DNA of 8,640 nucleotides from an uncultured Eubacteriales bacterium. Its GTDB lineage: Bacteria; Bacillota; Clostridia; Monoglobales; Monoglobaceae. The notes under the pieces are model-generated. The model had not been told where the DNA came from. It worked only from the letters and a program-made list of their open reading frames with translations, and searched no databases. Positions 6,598-8,640 of this stretch are shown here, piece after piece. How positions within the stretch are numbered: the first letter of the stretch is position 1; every line of letters starts with the position of its first letter. The DNA lies in the NCBI GenBank assembly GCA_905205855.1, contig CAJLFL010000074.1:1-8640 (forward strand). Direction: 5' to 3'. The translations under genes were made by a program, and so were the position numbers.

Positions 6598-7476
6598 TTA
6601 AAATAGGTTACGCTCGCCGCACTCTGCAAGACCGATAAATTCATCCGTCTTTGTTCTGCCATTATACCAGATTCTCCATTTTTTTGCTTCTTCATCCCAG
6701 ATTACTGCCGGTTTATAGCACGCCTCGCTGTCCCATTTACCTTTATCCGGGCCAACAAGCGGATTGTGAGGCGAACGCTCCCAGCCGCTGATTCCGTCAT
6801 CCGAACGTGCAACGCATATACGCGCCGTGTCTATATCCTCATATCCTATATAGAACATAACATAACCCATATCCTCGGTTTTTACAATATCACAACCGCC
6901 GATTCTGTCCTGTTCAAAATAATTATCCTTATTGCACACAAATATCGGATTATTCTCATGCTTTTTCCAGTTAATTCCGTCCTTGCTTTCAGCATATGCA
7001 ATCACATTAGGTTCATATGTATCGCCTGCGGAATACCACATACGGTACAATCCGTCCTCGTAAATAACACAGGGATTCATAACAGAATCGCCCTCCCACG
7101 GATGTTCAAAGCTGAGAACCGGCTCGCTTTGCTTTCTTTCAAAAGTTAATCCGTCGGTGCTTTCGGCATAACCTATCCAGCTGTGTCCGATCGCCTGACC
7201 GGTATACCACATCTTATAAATACCGTCAATATACAGAACGCAATCGCGGTTCATATCATCCTCCCAACCGCTTTCCGAATTCGGCGCAAGGGTAATGACA
7301 GGCTCGCTCCAGCCAACACCATCACTGCTGAATACAACCGCACAAGATTTTTTACCTCTGTATGAAAAATCCATTCTTAACATTTTGTTTTGTTCAGAAA
7401 TATAGGCATCAAAGGTTGTTCCGATTTCTTTGTTACCGAAAACGGGATTATTCTTATACTTCTTAAAATAATACAT
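6598..7476 (-). CDS. Putative glycosidase, five-bladed beta-propeller (GH43/GH32/GH130, DUF377-like)
   Basis: A 292-residue protein made almost entirely of propeller repeats. The blade strand recurs as YKMWYTG (87-93), YRMWYSA (144-150), YVMFYIG (205-211) and WRIWYNG (267-273). The partner strand recurs as VVFSSDGVGW (47-56), IGYAESTDGLTF (101-112), IAYAESKDGINW (159-170) and VARSDDGISGW (222-232). Acidic residues at the inner blade starts, where these families place catalytic groups, are Asp23, Asp78 (MNRDCV), Asp130 (EGDSVMNP), Asp196 (GGCDIV) and Glu251 (SEACYKPAV); which are catalytic is not known. There is no signal peptide, so the location is cytoplasmic. It could be a hydrolase or, as in GH130, a phosphorylase. 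AAGGAG (7485-7490) lies 8 bases before the ATG. It leads a two-gene operon and is divergent from the AraC-type regulator. Confidence 0.8.
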   Translation of the reverse strand: MYYFKKYKNNPVFGNKEIGTTFDAYISEQNKMLRMDFSYRGKKSCAVVFSSDGVGWSEPVITLAPNSESGWEDDMNRDCVLYIDGIYKMWYTGQAIGHSWIGYAESTDGLTFERKQSEPVLSFEHPWEGDSVMNPCVIYEDGLYRMWYSAGDTYEPNVIAYAESKDGINWKKHENNPIFVCNKDNYFEQDRIGGCDIVKTEDMGYVMFYIGYEDIDTARICVARSDDGISGWERSPHNPLVGPDKGKWDSEACYKPAVIWDEEAKKWRIWYNGRTKTDEFIGLAECGERNLF

Positions 7477-7495
7477 TATATTTGCTCCTTTAAAC

Positions 7496-7524
7496 TTGAC
7501 TGAATATCGTCACTATGCTATTAT
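7496..7524 (+). promoter_or_regulatory. Likely promoter of the AraC-family regulator gene
   Basis: TTGACT (7496-7501) and TATTAT (7519-7524) are separated by 17 bases on the plus strand. Transcription would start near 7531, leaving a leader of about 85 bases before the ATG at 7618. It overlaps the opposite promoter in the -10 region. Confidence 0.55.
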
Positions 7525-7525
7525 T

Positions 7526-7555
7526 ATATTAAATTAGATATACAGCACATGTCAA
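7526..7555 (-). promoter_or_regulatory. Likely promoter of the two-gene glycosidase operon
   Basis: On the minus strand a perfect TTGACA (7550-7555) is followed after 18 bases by TAATAT (7526-7531); TTAATA at 7527-7532 would give a 17-base spacer. A perfect TATAAT at 7523-7528 is 21 bases away, too far for a normal spacer. Transcription should start near 7519, about 43 bases before the start codon. Confidence 0.55.
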
Positions 7556-7585
7556 TAACAAAATGTTCGCTAAAATTGACAATTT
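7550..7585. promoter_or_regulatory. Inverted repeat and palindrome, candidate AraC-type operator
   Basis: TGTCAAT (7550-7556) and ATTGACA (7575-7581) are perfect 7-base inverted copies with 18 bases between them. The second copy lies within its own odd palindrome, AAATTG-A-CAATTT (7573-7585). The first copy is also the -35 of the glycosidase promoter. A dimeric AraC-type regulator encoded alongside is the obvious candidate to bind here, though the repeat also resembles paired -35 boxes. Confidence 0.35.
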
Positions 7586-7603
7586 GTTTTTTGATTTTAT
7601 ATA

Positions 7604-7620
7604 AAGGAGTAATCCGCATG
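7604..7620 (+). promoter_or_regulatory. Ribosome site that fixes the AraC-type regulator start
   Basis: AAGGAG (7604-7609) lies 8 bases before the ATG at 7618. The frame is open to an upstream ATG at 7549, but those 23 codons would cover the operator-like repeats and the ribosome site, so 7618 is preferred. Confidence 0.85.
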
Positions 7621-8463
7621 AATCTGTTAAAAGAATCCTGTTATGAAAAAGAAAAATATATGAGAATCCCTACCGAAACTGCAAAAAAGCTTTATTATTA
7701 TGTGCAGTGGGCAGGACATTTTGTATGCAAGCAAGACTTCCATATCAAACGAAGTCATTTTTCCAGTTATCTTTTGATTTATACGGGCAGCGGCAGCGGG
7801 ACTCTTAAATACAAAAGCAGAGAATATCGCATCAGCAGCAACAGCTTTTGCTTTCTGGATTGCCGGATTCCTCATGAATATATTACGCAGGCTGCGCCGT
7901 GGGACTTTAAGTTCATCCACTTTTACGGAAACCTCAGCAGCCAATACTATGACTATATCACTCAGCTTTACGCATCACCCGTTTTTACCTGCCTTAATGC
8001 AGATACTGCAGTCTTATTCGATAAGGTTTTACAGAATGTCCGTAATTCAGATGAGGAAGCTGTTTGTTCCGAATATATTTACCGTATTCTTACCGAAATC
8101 ATTTCTTCGTTCAATCATTCGGACGCCTCATTCAGTTTCAGAACAGTTATGGATTATATTGCAGAAAACTATATGGAATATATTGATGTAAACGATATTG
8201 CACAAAAGTTTAACTTAAGCCGCAGTTATTTTACAACCAAATTTACGGAAACAGCCGGCATATCGCCTTACGCCTATCTCAAGCAATGCAGAATTTCCGC
8301 CGCCAAAGGGCTTTTGATTAACAGCAGCTATACCATACAGGACATTTCCGAGCGCTGCGGATTTAACAGCTGCGCTGCGTTTATACGTGCATTTAAAAGC
8401 AGCATTGGTGTAACACCAATGCACTATCGCAGACAGACAGGGGCAGACTCAAGCACTGTTTAG
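7618..8463 (+). CDS. AraC/XylS-family transcriptional regulator with cupin-like sensor domain
   Basis: A 281-residue DNA-binding regulator. The N-terminal half resembles the AraC-binding (cupin) domain: YLLIYTGSGSGTLKYKSREY (51-70), then SFCFLDCRIPHEY (76-88) and PWDFKFIHFYG (94-104), which form the expected beta-barrel and sugar-pocket region. The C-terminal 100 residues hold two helix-turn-helix units: DVNDIAQKFNLSRSYFTTKF (190-209) and TIQDISERCGFNSCAAFIRA (239-258), ending in the AraC signature FKSSIGVTPMHYRR (259-272). Such proteins usually activate sugar-use genes when bound to a sugar ligand. It is divergent from the two glycosidase genes across 141 bases, so it most likely controls them and perhaps itself. 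The ligand cannot be predicted. Confidence 0.93.
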   Translation: MNLLKESCYEKEKYMRIPTETAKKLYYYVQWAGHFVCKQDFHIKRSHFSSYLLIYTGSGSGTLKYKSREYRISSNSFCFLDCRIPHEYITQAAPWDFKFIHFYGNLSSQYYDYITQLYASPVFTCLNADTAVLFDKVLQNVRNSDEEAVCSEYIYRILTEIISSFNHSDASFSFRTVMDYIAENYMEYIDVNDIAQKFNLSRSYFTTKFTETAGISPYAYLKQCRISAAKGLLINSSYTIQDISERCGFNSCAAFIRAFKSSIGVTPMHYRRQTGADSSTV

Positions 8464-8639
8464 CAAATGATATAAAACGATAAAACGATAAAACGACAAA
8501 CCGCCGCAGTTTCAACAATTTTCTGATCATAATCAACTATCTTGCCCCAATAATCCTTGTGCTCCGAATTTGTGCTGTTTGCAAGACCGCTGACATAAAG
8601 AAAATCCAATAGTAATAAATGCAGTAGAAGCTCACCACG
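8460..8639 (-). CDS. Possible hypothetical protein, C-terminal 59 codons, cut by the window edge
   Basis: An open minus-strand frame enters from the right edge and ends in TAA at 8460-8462, overlapping the AraC-gene stop codon tail to tail. The visible end reads LLLLDFLYVSGLANS, then EHKDYWGKIVDYDQKIVETA, and finishes with hydrophobic VLSFYIIC. The mixed polar, helix-like middle looks more like real protein than a chance frame, but I recognise no family and see no start codon region. The last codons are built from the 8-base direct repeat at 8472-8495. It could also be a gene remnant. No terminator is visible between it and the AraC-type gene. Confidence 0.4.
   Translation of the reverse strand, partial: RGELLLHLLLLDFLYVSGLANSTNSEHKDYWGKIVDYDQKIVETAAVCRFIVLSFYIIC
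8472..8495. repeat. Triple 8-bp direct repeat (ATAAAACG)
   Basis: Three perfect, head-to-tail copies of ATAAAACG lie 8 bases after the AraC-gene stop codon. The unit length is not a multiple of three, so copy-number change by polymerase slippage would shift the C-terminus of the possible minus-strand ORF that crosses it. It is far too short and unspaced to be a CRISPR array. Confidence 0.85.
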
Positions 8640-8640
8640 G

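Noticed and set aside
7576..7605. TTGACA (7576-7581) with TATATA/TATAAA near 7598-7605 as a second promoter for the AraC-type gene
   Set aside because: The -10 would overlap the ribosome site, so the transcript would begin at or after AAGGAG and lack it; better read as part of an operator-like repeat.
8472..8495. Direct repeats as a CRISPR array or plasmid iterons
   Set aside because: Units are only 8 bases, have no spacers, number three, and there are no cas or replication genes nearby.

Overview
The window looks like a chromosomal stretch from an anaerobic, moderately AT-rich Firmicute of the class Clostridia, probably a gut or rumen type. This is inferred from strong AAGGAG-type ribosome sites, sigma-A-like promoters, an oxygen-sensitive class III ribonucleotide reductase, Clostridia-style TcdA and small alarmone synthetase sequences, and a carbohydrate-use cluster. 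No species is named because nothing in the sequence fixes one.

Left arm (1-1231, minus strand): a membrane-anchored alpha/beta hydrolase is followed 46 bases later by the first 75 codons of a RelA/SpoT-type small alarmone synthetase, which runs off the left edge. Divergent from them, across an AT-rich 360-base gap, lies the plus-strand operon nrdD-nrdG-tcdA (1592-5098). Its promoter has a TTGACA / 18 bases / TATACT layout. Two NrdR-like boxes are placed 32 bases apart, one across the -10 and one at the start of the transcript, so deoxynucleotide-sensing repression by NrdR is likely. NrdD is the glycyl-radical reductase and NrdG its radical-SAM activase. A 12-bp hairpin sits between them. The third gene, tcdA (tRNA t6A dehydratase), starts 4 bases after nrdG. 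The operon ends in a 15-bp hairpin terminator that also serves the convergent gene: the two TAA stop codons pair with each other in its stem.

Right arm (5119-8463): two minus-strand glycosidase-like genes lie 15 bases apart. The first-transcribed is a five-bladed beta-propeller of the GH43/GH32/GH130 (DUF377) superfamily, and the second is an (alpha/alpha)6-barrel of the MGH1-like/GH63 type. They are divergent from an AraC-family regulator with a cupin-like sensor domain. The 141-base gap between them holds promoter-like elements for both directions that overlap, plus inverted repeats that may be operators. Neither glycosidase has a signal peptide, so they probably work together on an imported oligosaccharide under AraC control. 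The substrate cannot be read from sequence, and this pair is the least characterised part of the window.

The last 177 bases hold a triple 8-bp direct repeat and the 3' end of a possible minus-strand ORF that overlaps the end of the AraC gene. No CRISPR array, tRNA, rRNA, insertion sequence or prophage gene was seen.
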